A stretch of 64,000 nucleotides of DNA from Acidiluteibacter ferrifornacis (GTDB taxonomy: Bacteria > Bacteroidota > Bacteroidia > Flavobacteriales_E > Vicingaceae). Of this stretch, positions 16,810-25,048 are shown one piece after another. The translations under genes and the position numbers were made by a program. Under the pieces are notes generated by a model that worked only from the letters and a program-made list of their open reading frames with translations, searched no databases and was not told the DNA's origin. Each line of letters begins with the position of its first letter. Position 1 is the first letter of the stretch. The stretch is from assembly GCF_009909615.1 (NCBI RefSeq), contig NZ_WWNE01000007.1, forward strand, positions 167,669 to 231,668, read 5' to 3'.

Positions 16810-17487
16810 TTATTCCTTGCCTTTCTCTATCAAATACAACGTATAATCTATTCCTCTTACAATTTTACCGTTCACTTCTGTTCTCAGATCTTGGAACTTA
16901 CGATAAACCAGGCCATACTCTTTACTGTAATTTACGGCTTTAAACCGCTTTTCAATTAAATTCTCTTCATCTTGCAGTGTTACGGTGATGGTAGAATCAA
17001 ATGACAAAACACCGTTATTGAAATTGGATTGGATTTTAGTTATCTCAGCGGTTACTGCATCAAGGTTATTTTTATGATTGATATCCCACTTGAGGTCTTC
17101 TGCAATAGGAAAAACCAACTGGACAATGGATTGATTCTCTTCAATTCTTACAAACTGACTAACTGTTTTATAAGCAACCCATACATTTTTAATCTTCCAA
17201 TCTTGACTAGAATGACTTCTTTGATATCGCTCAATTCTATAACCAGTTTCACCTCCTAATAATTCGTAAGATGAATCGATTACTTCTTTCAATTGAAATT
17301 GAAAAGTATCTACCCGATTGGCAAAATCATCATAATGAATAGAATCAATTTGATAAATAAAATAATCTCCGACATTCAAGGGAGCATAATCATATCCAAA
17401 ATCTATTGAAAGTGATTCATCGTCTTCTTTGCAACCGATACAACAAACCGCAATCAAAAGAAATAATATGGATATTTTATTTTTCAT
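16810..17487 (-). CDS. Lipoprotein of unknown function
   Basis: 225 residues starting MKNKISILFLLIAVCCIGC, a lipoprotein signal peptide with several Cys; the lipidated one is probably in 'CIGC'. The mature part is beta-rich, with 'DYAPLNVGDYFIYQIDSI' near its start, a segment seen in many Bacteroidota lipoproteins of unknown role. Its start codon abuts the mnmA stop codon on the same strand, so it is most likely translated from the mnmA transcript. No enzymatic motif was seen. Confidence 0.75.
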   Translation of the reverse strand: MKNKISILFLLIAVCCIGCKEDDESLSIDFGYDYAPLNVGDYFIYQIDSIHYDDFANRVDTFQFQLKEVIDSSYELLGGETGYRIERYQRSHSSQDWKIKNVWVAYKTVSQFVRIEENQSIVQLVFPIAEDLKWDINHKNNLDAVTAEITKIQSNFNNGVLSFDSTITVTLQDEENLIEKRFKAVNYSKEYGLVYRKFQDLRTEVNGKIVRGIDYTLYLIEKGKE

Positions 17488-18579
17488 TTATTCGCTGATA
17501 AAACCACCACCTAATAGATCATTTCCTTCATAAAATACAGCAGATTGACCTGGAGCAATTCCTTGAACTTCCGCAAAAAAATCTACTTCTAATTCATTAT
17601 CTCCTATGTATTTTACTTCTGCCATAGCTCCAGCATCTTTGTATCTTATTTTGGTTAGAATCTCTGTACCTTCAGGTAAACGATCGTATTTTCCCAAATT
17701 CGGATTTTTGACCTTCATTGTTTTTCGATTCAAATCTTCTTTATGACCCAAAACTACCGAATTGTCAGACGCATTTATACGAATAACATACAATGGATCA
17801 CCGACCGCAATACCTAACCCTTTTCTTTGCCCAATGGTGTAAAATGGATAGCCTTCATGTTTTCCGAGAATATTTCCTTGCATGTCAATAAAGTCTCCAC
17901 CTTTCACTTTTTCTTCCAATCCATCTACTTTCCGCTTGATAAAACCACGATAGTCATTATCGGGTACAAAACAGATTTCATAGCTTTCTGATTTTTTCGC
18001 CAATTCTTCATGCCCCCTATCTAGTGCCATTTGACGAATCGCCTTTTTAGTATACTTACCAAGCGGAAACAGTGTTCGTGCTAAAGCTTTTTGTGTTAAA
18101 CCCCAAAGCACATAGGACTGGTCTTTATTTTCATCCAACCCTTTAGATACTACATATCTTCCATTTTCTTGGCGAACATTTGCATAATGTCCTGTCGCAA
18201 TAAAATCACAACCCAACTGATCTGCTCTTCTTAGTAAAGCGTCCCACTTAATATGCGTATTACATAATACACATGGGTTTGGAGTTCTCCCTGCCATGTA
18301 TTCCCCTACAAAATTATCGATGATATAATCTCCGAATTCCTCTCTAATGTCAATAATCATATGGTGAAACCCATATTCTACTGCTAAAATACGAGCATCG
18401 TTAATATCATCTAAACTACAACATCCTGTAGTTTTAGTGCTCCCACCTGAGCTTGCATAATCCCAAGTTTTCATGGTTACACCAATTACTTCATATCCTT
18501 CCTCATGCAACAACAAAGCAGTAACAGAACTATCTATTCCACCACTCATTGCAACCAACACTTTTCCTTTTTTACTCAT
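17488..18579 (-). CDS. mnmA: tRNA-uridine 2-sulfurtransferase MnmA
   Basis: 363 residues. The PP-loop 'AMSGGIDSSVTALLL' is at the N-terminus, and the two catalytic cysteines lie in 'TPNPCVLCN' and 'SYEICFVPD'. MnmA thiolates U34 of tRNAs for Lys, Glu and Gln, working with the MnmE/GidA modification of the same base (mnmE is at 58994-60394 in this window). The YwqK-like gene ends 6 bp upstream and the lipoprotein follows immediately, so the three form a tight minus-strand unit. Confidence 0.95.
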   Translation of the reverse strand: MSKKGKVLVAMSGGIDSSVTALLLHEEGYEVIGVTMKTWDYASSGGSTKTTGCCSLDDINDARILAVEYGFHHMIIDIREEFGDYIIDNFVGEYMAGRTPNPCVLCNTHIKWDALLRRADQLGCDFIATGHYANVRQENGRYVVSKGLDENKDQSYVLWGLTQKALARTLFPLGKYTKKAIRQMALDRGHEELAKKSESYEICFVPDNDYRGFIKRKVDGLEEKVKGGDFIDMQGNILGKHEGYPFYTIGQRKGLGIAVGDPLYVIRINASDNSVVLGHKEDLNRKTMKVKNPNLGKYDRLPEGTEILTKIRYKDAGAMAEVKYIGDNELEVDFFAEVQGIAPGQSAVFYEGNDLLGGGFISE

Positions 18580-18584
18580 TTCTT

Positions 18585-19364
18585 TTAATCGTACTTTATT
18601 CGTCCCTTCAAATCTTCTAATTCCAACACTTCTTTGCGTTGACTTTTTACAACCTCCGGCACCTCTAAATTGTTCGGGTTGTCTTTTGCCTTCCCATTTT
18701 CATATTCTACAATTTTATCAACTGTCCCATTGGGTTTATAGTAAATCCATTTTCCATTGCGCATGGACTTTTTATAAAAGCCTTTTAGTAGTTTATTACC
18801 GTCTTCATCGTAAAAAGTCGTCAGTCCTTCTTTAAATCCATTCTCAAATTGCGTCTCTTCTTTCAGGTTCCCATTTTCATAATAAGCCTTATACTCATCT
18901 ACCTCAATATCATTCCTATATTGCACCATCTCTGCAACATTACCATTTGCAAAATAAGTCTCCCACTTTCCAGTTCGTGCTCCATGGATATATCCTCCCT
19001 TAGTCACCAACACACCTTCAGCTCCGTACGTTTTCCAAACACTATCCTTTTTTTGTTGAAAGTATTTGCCCTCTGCCATTATGTCGCCAGTTGAATAGTA
19101 CATTTTGGCATAAGCATAGTCCTTTTTGAGGTGTACCAATAAGGTCTGTAACTTACCATCAGGATAGAAATAATAAAAAGTGTCTACCGGCAAATCATTT
19201 TTAAACTGCCCCACATAACGCACTTTACCTGATTTATAATAATCTTTCCAAACACCAGTCTTCTTTCCTTGAGCATCCTTTCGATTAATAGGTGTTCCAT
19301 CTTGAGAAATCGCAGTGACTGAAAACAAAAATAGAAGTAGGATTGTTGTTATAAAATGTCTCAT
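18585..19364 (-). CDS. Secreted MORN-repeat (YwqK-like) protein
   Basis: 259 residues with a signal peptide (MRHFITTILLLFLFSVTAIS). The body is a run of about seven MORN_2-type repeats, such as 'YYKSGKVRYVGQFKNDLPVD' and 'YYENGNLKEETQFENGFKEG'. Such proteins are commonly labelled YwqK-family antitoxins, but a secreted repeat protein beside mnmA is more likely an envelope protein; no toxin is adjacent. The gene is first in the unit with mnmA and the lipoprotein. Confidence 0.8.
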   Translation of the reverse strand: MRHFITTILLLFLFSVTAISQDGTPINRKDAQGKKTGVWKDYYKSGKVRYVGQFKNDLPVDTFYYFYPDGKLQTLLVHLKKDYAYAKMYYSTGDIMAEGKYFQQKKDSVWKTYGAEGVLVTKGGYIHGARTGKWETYFANGNVAEMVQYRNDIEVDEYKAYYENGNLKEETQFENGFKEGLTTFYDEDGNKLLKGFYKKSMRNGKWIYYKPNGTVDKIVEYENGKAKDNPNNLEVPEVVKSQRKEVLELEDLKGRIKYD

Positions 19365-19484
19365 AGAGATTGCAAATTTAATAATAAACGATGAGCCCTT
19401 TACAAATTTTAGTCCATTCCGTAATGGATTAAAAGGCAGAAGACATCAACACAAATAAACCAACGGCTATAGCAGTGCGAATCG

Positions 19485-19492
19485 TATATTTG
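19485..19492 (+). promoter_or_regulatory. Candidate -7 promoter element upstream of the PTPS gene
   Basis: TATATTTG matches the Bacteroidota -7 consensus TAnnTTTG and lies 26 bp before the start at 19518. I see no TTTG at the expected -33 distance, so support is partial. Confidence 0.35.
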
Positions 19493-19517
19493 CAAACCAA
19501 TTTTATAGAAGAGTAAA

Positions 19518-19931
19518 ATGATACGTATTACAAGGAGAGAACGATTCAGTGCTGCACACAGACTGGCAAAAGACGAGTGGAGCTTAGAAAAGAACTATAC
19601 GGTTTTTGGCAAATGTGCCAATCCAAATTGGCATGGACATAATTATATTCTTCATGTGACGGTGGAAGGTGAAGTAGATATGGAAACGGGATATGTTATC
19701 GATTTGTCGGAGCTCGGAAAAATAGTAAAGGAAAAAGTTATCCAGCATGTAGATCATAAAAACCTCAATCTAGATGTACCTTTTTTCAAGGGTGTAATGA
19801 CCTCCGCTGAAAATATTGCAATTAAATTTTGGGAGCAATTGGAACAACCAATCAGTGAAACGGGAGCACGATTACACTGTGTTAAAATACAAGAAACAGA
19901 AAATAACTATGTAGAATATTTTGGCAAGTAA
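19518..19931 (+). CDS. 6-pyruvoyl-tetrahydropterin synthase / 6-carboxytetrahydropterin synthase (QueD) family
   Basis: 137 residues. The zinc-binding histidines are in 'FSAAHRL' and 'NWHGHNY', the catalytic Cys in 'GKCANPNW', and 'HVDHKNLNLDVPFF' and 'PTSEN'-like 'MTSAENIA' are family signatures. It converts dihydroneopterin triphosphate either to 6-carboxytetrahydropterin (queuosine route) or to pyruvoyl-tetrahydropterin. FolE, which makes the substrate, begins 28 bp downstream, so the two enzymes form a short pathway. Sequence alone does not settle which product is made. Confidence 0.88.
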   Translation: MIRITRRERFSAAHRLAKDEWSLEKNYTVFGKCANPNWHGHNYILHVTVEGEVDMETGYVIDLSELGKIVKEKVIQHVDHKNLNLDVPFFKGVMTSAENIAIKFWEQLEQPISETGARLHCVKIQETENNYVEYFGK

Positions 19932-19959
19932 CCAAAATAGATAATCTTTATACTTTAGA

Positions 19960-20583
19960 ATGGATACATCATTTGAAAATCAAACTGAAGCTTACAAAAA
20001 AGTGGAAAATTACAACGAAGAAAAAATAAATAAAATAGCCGGACATTATTCTGAAATCATCACAGAACTTGGTGAAGACGTAAATCGAGAAGGTATTCTT
20101 AAAACGCCTGAGCGCGTAGCTAAAGCGATGTCTTTTTTAACACATGGTTATGATATAGATCCTGCTGAAATATTAAAGTCTGCCATGTTTGAAGAAGACC
20201 ATAACCATATGGTAATCGTAAAAGACATTGAAATTTACTCGATGTGTGAGCATCACATGCTACCTTTCTTTGGTAAAGCACATATTGCTTATATTCCAAA
20301 CGGATGGATTGTAGGATTGAGTAAAATTCCAAGAGTTGCCGATGCTTTTTCTAGGAGAATGCAAGTGCAGGAACGTCTAACTGATCAGATTAAAACTTGT
20401 ATACAAGAAACATTAAATCCCCTTGGAGTGGCAGTGGTAATTGAAGCCAAACATTTATGTATGCAAATGAGGGGAATTCAAAAGCAAAACTCAGTGACTA
20501 CGACCTCATCATTCACTGGAGAATTTGAAAAAGATGCTACTCGAAAAGAATTTATTCAATTGATTAGTTCAAAATTGCACTAA
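19960..20583 (+). CDS. folE: GTP cyclohydrolase I
   Basis: 207 residues. Zinc ligands are in '[19 protein letters not shown]' and 'HLCMQMRGI'; '[24 protein letters not shown]' is the GTP-binding region. It opens GTP to dihydroneopterin triphosphate for folate, biopterin or queuosine synthesis. It follows the PTPS/QueD gene with a 28-bp gap and ends at a strong terminator, so the two genes are an operon. Confidence 0.96.
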   Translation: MDTSFENQTEAYKKVENYNEEKINKIAGHYSEIITELGEDVNREGILKTPERVAKAMSFLTHGYDIDPAEILKSAMFEEDHNHMVIVKDIEIYSMCEHHMLPFFGKAHIAYIPNGWIVGLSKIPRVADAFSRRMQVQERLTDQIKTCIQETLNPLGVAVVIEAKHLCMQMRGIQKQNSVTTTSSFTGEFEKDATRKEFIQLISSKLH

Positions 20584-20605
20584 GACGTAATTCATATCAA
20601 ACTCT

Positions 20606-20635
20606 AGCCGTTTCAAGTTGAAACGGCTTTTTTTT
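20606..20635 (+). terminator. Intrinsic terminator after folE
   Basis: AGCCGTTTCAA (20606-20616) pairs with TTGAAACGGCT (20618-20628), followed by an eight-T run to 20635. It closes the PTPS-folE operon. Confidence 0.9.
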
Positions 20636-20746
20636 CGACTAGGTTAAGCTGTCTCCATTACTCCTTCATTAAATTTTGTTAAGGAGGTACTAGACGAGCA
20701 TTTATATGTACGCTTTGATTAATTTAGCATCAAATTAAACACGATT

Positions 20747-21481
20747 ATGAAAGACTTTAGAAATTTCAATAGTAATGTTCAGAGTGCCGAAGTTAGCACT
20801 GGTTCATTAGCAAAAACATTCATGGCCAACGTATTCACCTACATGGCTGGAGCAATGGCAATTACAGGCATCATCGCTTATGCATTTGGAACAAGTTCAG
20901 AATTATTAAGTTACTTAATTAATCCTGAAACCGGAGGCATGTCCATCTTTGGATATGTGGTAATGTTTGCACCATTATTGATGGTTTTTGGAATGTCAAT
21001 GGCATTTAACAAGCTATCTTCCTTTGTATTACTGATGTTGTTTATCGTATTTTCAGTATTGATGGGCATGAGTATGAGTTTCATATTCTTGGCATACACA
21101 GGCTCTTCTATTGCAGCTACGTTTGGAATAACTGCAGGCACATTTGCCACAATGGCCGTACTTGGATACACCACAGATACTGATTTAACCAAGTTTGGAG
21201 GAATTCTTTACATGGCTTTAATTGGTATCATCATCGCTTCTGTAGTAAATATTTTTATGGGCAGCGAAACAATGGAATTTATTATCAGTATTGCAGGTGT
21301 ATTGATCTTTACTGGATTAACCGCCTATGATGTTCAAAAGTTAAAAAGAATTGGTTCTGGAGTAGAGTACGAAGGTCAAGAGTCAAGTAATAAATTGGCA
21401 ATAATGGGTGCCTTAACCCTATACTTAGATTTTATCAACTTGTTCTTATTCCTACTGAGATTCATGGGAGATAGAAAATAA
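20747..21481 (+). CDS. Bax inhibitor-1 / YccA family membrane protein
   Basis: 244 residues with seven transmembrane segments. After a short polar N-terminus, 'VFTYMAGAMAITGIIAYAF' begins the BI-1 fold, and 'FTGLTAYDVQKLKRIGSG' is the conserved segment near the last helices. Bacterial members are thought to be pH-sensitive calcium leak channels or modulators of membrane proteases. It is a single-gene unit between two terminators. Confidence 0.92.
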   Translation: MKDFRNFNSNVQSAEVSTGSLAKTFMANVFTYMAGAMAITGIIAYAFGTSSELLSYLINPETGGMSIFGYVVMFAPLLMVFGMSMAFNKLSSFVLLMLFIVFSVLMGMSMSFIFLAYTGSSIAATFGITAGTFATMAVLGYTTDTDLTKFGGILYMALIGIIIASVVNIFMGSETMEFIISIAGVLIFTGLTAYDVQKLKRIGSGVEYEGQESSNKLAIMGALTLYLDFINLFLFLLRFMGDRK

Positions 21482-21508
21482 ATCGAGAAATAAATAGAAT
21501 TATATGAA

Positions 21509-21541
21509 GAGATTGGAGCAGTATTGTTCCAATCTTTTTTT
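21509..21541 (+). terminator. Intrinsic terminator after the Bax inhibitor-1 gene
   Basis: AAGATTGGA (21509-21517) pairs with TCCAATCTT (21528-21536), followed by a T run to about 21541, 27 bp after the stop codon. Confidence 0.85.
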
Positions 21542-21561
21542 ATTTTGCAGCAGAATTTAAA

Positions 21562-22452
21562 ATGAAGGATATGAAAGCATATGTATTCCCAGGACAAGGG
21601 GCACAATTTTCAGGAATGGGGAAAGACCTTTACGATCAATCGGAAGAGGCGAAGAAATTATTTCATCAAGCGAATGAAATTTTAGGTTTTAACATCACTG
21701 ACATCATGTTTGAAGGAACTGATGAACAGTTGAAGCAAACAAATGTGACGCAACCGGCTATCTTTTTGCACTCCGTTATATTGGCGAAAGTGTTAGGTGA
21801 TCAATTTCAACCAGATATGACAGCAGGACACTCATTGGGTGAATTTTCGGCTTTAGTAGCAGCGGGTGCAATGAAATTTGAGGATGGTTTAAAATTAGTA
21901 GCTGCCAGAGCCAATGCTATGCAAAAAGCGTGTGAAGCCCAGCCTTCAACTATGGCTGCCGTGCTAGGAATGGAAGATGCTGAAGTGGAACGAATTTGTG
22001 GAGAAATTGACGGAGTCGTGGTTCCTGCAAATTACAACTGCCCGGGGCAATTGGTTATTTCAGGATCTGTTGAGGCTGTTGAAAAAGCCTGTGAGGCATT
22101 GAAGGAAGCAGGAGCAAAAAGAGCATTAATTCTGCCTGTAGGTGGAGCTTTCCACTCTCCTTTAATGGAGCCTGCACGAGCTAAATTGGAAGCAGCTATC
22201 AAGGCCACTGAAATCAACACACCGATTTGTCCAGTTTATCAAAACGTAGTGGCTAAAGGAGTAACAGACACCAATGAAATAAAAACCAACCTAGTTAATC
22301 AATTGACCGGAGCCGTAAAATGGACGCAAATCATGCAGCAAATGATAGCTGATGGCGCAAGTGAGTTCATCGAAGTAGGACCTGGTAAAGTTTTACAAGG
22401 ATTAGTCAAAAAAGTAGATCGTGCTATGCCGACTGCTTCTGCGGAGATTTAG
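21562..22452 (+). CDS. fabD: Malonyl-CoA:ACP S-malonyltransferase
   Basis: 296 residues. The nucleophile Ser is in 'GHSLGEFSALVAAGA', the catalytic His in 'VGGAFHSPLM', and 'VFPGQGAQFSGMGKDLY' is the family N-terminus. It loads malonate onto acyl carrier protein for fatty acid synthesis. ATG at 21571 (MKAYVFPGQG) is an alternative start and fits the family equally well. A terminator follows directly, so it is a single-gene unit. Confidence 0.95.
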   Translation: MKDMKAYVFPGQGAQFSGMGKDLYDQSEEAKKLFHQANEILGFNITDIMFEGTDEQLKQTNVTQPAIFLHSVILAKVLGDQFQPDMTAGHSLGEFSALVAAGAMKFEDGLKLVAARANAMQKACEAQPSTMAAVLGMEDAEVERICGEIDGVVVPANYNCPGQLVISGSVEAVEKACEALKEAGAKRALILPVGGAFHSPLMEPARAKLEAAIKATEINTPICPVYQNVVAKGVTDTNEIKTNLVNQLTGAVKWTQIMQQMIADGASEFIEVGPGKVLQGLVKKVDRAMPTASAEI

Positions 22453-22470
22453 TGAAGTATTGAAACAAAA

Positions 22471-22508
22471 AAAACACCCATTCCTCTAAAGGTATGGGTG
22501 TTTTTTTT
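22471..22508 (+). terminator. Intrinsic terminator after fabD
   Basis: AAAACACCCAT (22471-22481) pairs with ATGGGTGTTTT (22494-22504), with T residues to 22508; the stop of fabD is 19 bp upstream. Confidence 0.9.
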
Positions 22509-22897
22509 GTTAGGTTATAATGAGTACTTTCTTTTTATGCATTATATCTAGAGATAAAGACAATTTAATATTAAAAATTAGACAAATAATACTTATTTAT
22601 CAATAAAAAACAATAAGCAACTAACTGTTGTTCTTTTTTTTAACTATTTTAAAGTTTCAAACCTACCCACTTTTATCAAGATGACTGTCAGAAACTTTAT
22701 TCGCTTTCGTTTTTATACGCTAAAAAGACTGCATCCTAAAGTAGGTCGTATTTTCTCACTCAATTATCAAAGAGAATTCTTAATTAATAATACCACAAAT
22801 TATATCTTTTGGGGTAAAGGCAATTATCTTTAAGAAAGAGAATACTAGTAAAAAACTCTTATGATATTATTCAAAATAACTAAAACTTTACAACTTG
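22509..22897. other. Gene-free AT-rich interval before the collapsed gene
   Basis: About 390 bp of AT-rich sequence. A 50-codon ORF (22681-22833) is present, but it has no recognisable features and is not called. Otherwise I see no RNA, repeat or promoter that I can support. Confidence 0.5.
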
Positions 22898-23115
22898 ATG
22901 AATAAAAATAAATTACTGCAAAATAGCTTTATTTTGCTTGCAGTATTCACCTTAAATAGTTTTACAACGTATTGGGCAAGCAACATACCATTAGCCGTTT
23001 GAATGCAACCAATCAGCACCAAATTAAATTGAGTAACGTACAACCAGGCATTTATTTTTACCGTCTACTTGTTAACGATGCTGCTAGTGAAAGCGGTAAA
23101 TTAATCATTGAATAG
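22898..23115 (+). pseudogene. Collapsed gene of a T9SS-secreted protein: signal peptide joined out of frame to a C-terminal sorting domain
   Basis: ATG at 22898 opens a frame (MNKNKLLQNSFILLAVFTLN...) that looks like a signal peptide and stops at TGA near 23000. From about 22970 another frame reads 'QHTISRLNATNQHQIKLSN' and 'VQPGIYFYRLLVNDAASESG' and ends 'KLIIE' at TAG 23113-23115. This is a type A T9SS C-terminal sorting domain. Both ends of a secreted protein are thus kept, but the whole passenger is missing and the frames disagree, which points to an internal deletion. The next gene starts at the very next base. Confidence 0.75.
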
Positions 23116-24909
23116 TTGAGAACAGTTTTAACCATAATTATTTTGTTTTGGGCGGTGCAGTGCACCGCCCAAAATTTAATCCCTAATTTTTCCTTTGAAG
23201 ATACTTCAACAAATGTATGGAGGTATTATTTGCCTGATCAATGGAGAGTGATTGGGACGGGAAATACCCAGCCAGAATATTATAACGAATATCACGATCA
23301 ATATTGGACAGTACCACAAAGTGCTTTCGGTTTTCAATATGCCCAAAATGGAAATAAGTATATAGGAATGAGAATATACCAATTTGCAACAATAGGTTGG
23401 AAACAAACGAGAGATTATATTCAAACGGATTTGAATCAGCCCTTAATGACTGATTCCATTTATTGTTTTCGGATTCATGTGAATCTACCAGATTCTTTTA
23501 CCCACGCTTCTCGCAATCAATTGGGTATTTATTTGTCCAATAATCGTGTTTCGTCTAATTCTAGCTACAACCTGCCTTACACTCCACAAATTATTGTTTC
23601 TCCATCCAATTACATTACTGAAACCAAAAATTGGGCGGTGTACAATCATACCTATAAAGCTTTAGGTGGCGAAAAAGTATTGACAATGGGAAATTTTAAT
23701 GACACAACAGCAATTGATACACTTTATGTTGGAGGGAGCAAAAGGGAAGATAGTTACTACGGTACATACTATTTTATTGATAACCTCTATTTAGGGAGTT
23801 GTGCTACTTTGCCGTTGAGTTATGATGGCAGTATTGGGGTGCAGTTAGATAGTGCATTGTGCTACACCAGCCTTGTAGATGCCATACTCCATTACACCAA
23901 TACCGGTGAAGAATGGTTGGATTTTACAAGAGATACGTTGCACATTACTACTACGGTTAAACGCAATGGGTTTGTGGTGCAAATCCTACAACAGGAAGTG
24001 AATTCCAATAGTTACAATCCCATTCCTACAGAAGCATTGTTTGGAGGTAATACCTCAAAAATTCCGATCCAAGGGTTGGATTTTACTACTTTGGGTGCCA
24101 ATTATGAGTTGAGCATAACGGCTACCTTTAATCGAGATGAAGTAAGTTCCAATAATCAATGGGATACTGTTTTTGTGCCCAACCACCAAGTGGATGATGT
24201 TACCATTTCAGCAGATACAATTTGTAAAGAAGAATCCATTCAATTGGTGAGAAACAACTCCAATGGGAATGCCCAATGGCAATACAGTCAAGATGCAGTT
24301 GTGTGGGCGAACCTCAGTGCTGGTGACACAGCCAATCACATTCCTACGGCTAGTCCGATGTATTATCGGTTAAGCGTGTGTAATGCGTTGTTTTCTGATA
24401 CGTTTCAAGTGGTTCAAAGTAATCCACCAAAACTAAAAGATTCAATAGTCAATTATTGTCAAAACATCACACAAACCATTGTTCCACATTTCGAAGAATC
24501 TATTTCTGCAATTAATTGGTACAACACTCCTTCAGCGCCCACCCCTTTTTATCAAGGCTTTTCTTATCGCTTTAAAGTCAGTAACAATCAGACGTTCTAT
24601 TTAGAAACAGAAATTGATGGGTGTAAAGCGGAAGAAAGAAGTAAAATAGAAGTCATTGTAGACCCTTGTGCGTTAATTATCCCTTCCTTTTTTACGCCCA
24701 ACGGCGATGGAGATAATGATACTTGGGAGTTGGGAAATACCAAAGGCTTACCGATAGACATTACTATTTATAATACATGGGGAACCAAAGTAGCACAATG
24801 GAAAAATAACCCTTCTTGGGATGGTTACCATGTGGCAAGTGGAATGTATTTATACATCATCAAACACGATGGAAAAACCTACAAAGGAAAGTTGAGTGTG
24901 TGGAAGTAG
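23116..24909 (+). CDS. Secreted protein with T9SS type B (gliding motility-associated) C-terminal domain
   Basis: 597 residues starting with TTG at 23116, directly after the stop codon of the collapsed gene; no in-frame ATG is better placed. A signal peptide 'LTIIILFWAVQCTAQ' is followed by a carbohydrate-binding-like N-terminal region ('NLIPNFSFEDTSTN') and CARDB/Ig-like middle domains. The C-terminus 'IIPSFFTPNGDGDNDTWELG' through 'GKLSVWK' is the gliding-motility-associated domain that routes cargo through the type IX secretion system. The role of the protein on the cell surface is unknown. Confidence 0.85.
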   Translation: MRTVLTIIILFWAVQCTAQNLIPNFSFEDTSTNVWRYYLPDQWRVIGTGNTQPEYYNEYHDQYWTVPQSAFGFQYAQNGNKYIGMRIYQFATIGWKQTRDYIQTDLNQPLMTDSIYCFRIHVNLPDSFTHASRNQLGIYLSNNRVSSNSSYNLPYTPQIIVSPSNYITETKNWAVYNHTYKALGGEKVLTMGNFNDTTAIDTLYVGGSKREDSYYGTYYFIDNLYLGSCATLPLSYDGSIGVQLDSALCYTSLVDAILHYTNTGEEWLDFTRDTLHITTTVKRNGFVVQILQQEVNSNSYNPIPTEALFGGNTSKIPIQGLDFTTLGANYELSITATFNRDEVSSNNQWDTVFVPNHQVDDVTISADTICKEESIQLVRNNSNGNAQWQYSQDAVVWANLSAGDTANHIPTASPMYYRLSVCNALFSDTFQVVQSNPPKLKDSIVNYCQNITQTIVPHFEESISAINWYNTPSAPTPFYQGFSYRFKVSNNQTFYLETEIDGCKAEERSKIEVIVDPCALIIPSFFTPNGDGDNDTWELGNTKGLPIDITIYNTWGTKVAQWKNNPSWDGYHVASGMYLYIIKHDGKTYKGKLSVWK

Positions 24910-25048
24910 TTGCCGATGCTCATAGCTTTGTTATCCAGAGCGGAGAAGTTTATACTAAGAGCAGACGAAGTGAAGGGTGGACAAAGGATAAATTGATCTA
25001 ACAGCAAAGCAATTCCATAATTAACCATTCACAATTAACAATTAGTAA

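Noticed and set aside
18585-19364. Toxin-antitoxin role for the YwqK-like protein
   Set aside because: The protein has a signal peptide and no adjacent toxin; the label is a family name only.
19460-19484. CAACGGCTATAGCAGTGCG-type sequence, possibly another cassette-end
   Set aside because: No matching inverted partner near the PTPS gene and no palindrome; left as chance similarity.
22681-22833. 50-codon ORF in the fabD to collapsed-gene gap
   Set aside because: No recognisable motif, and its length is expected by chance in this AT-rich stretch.
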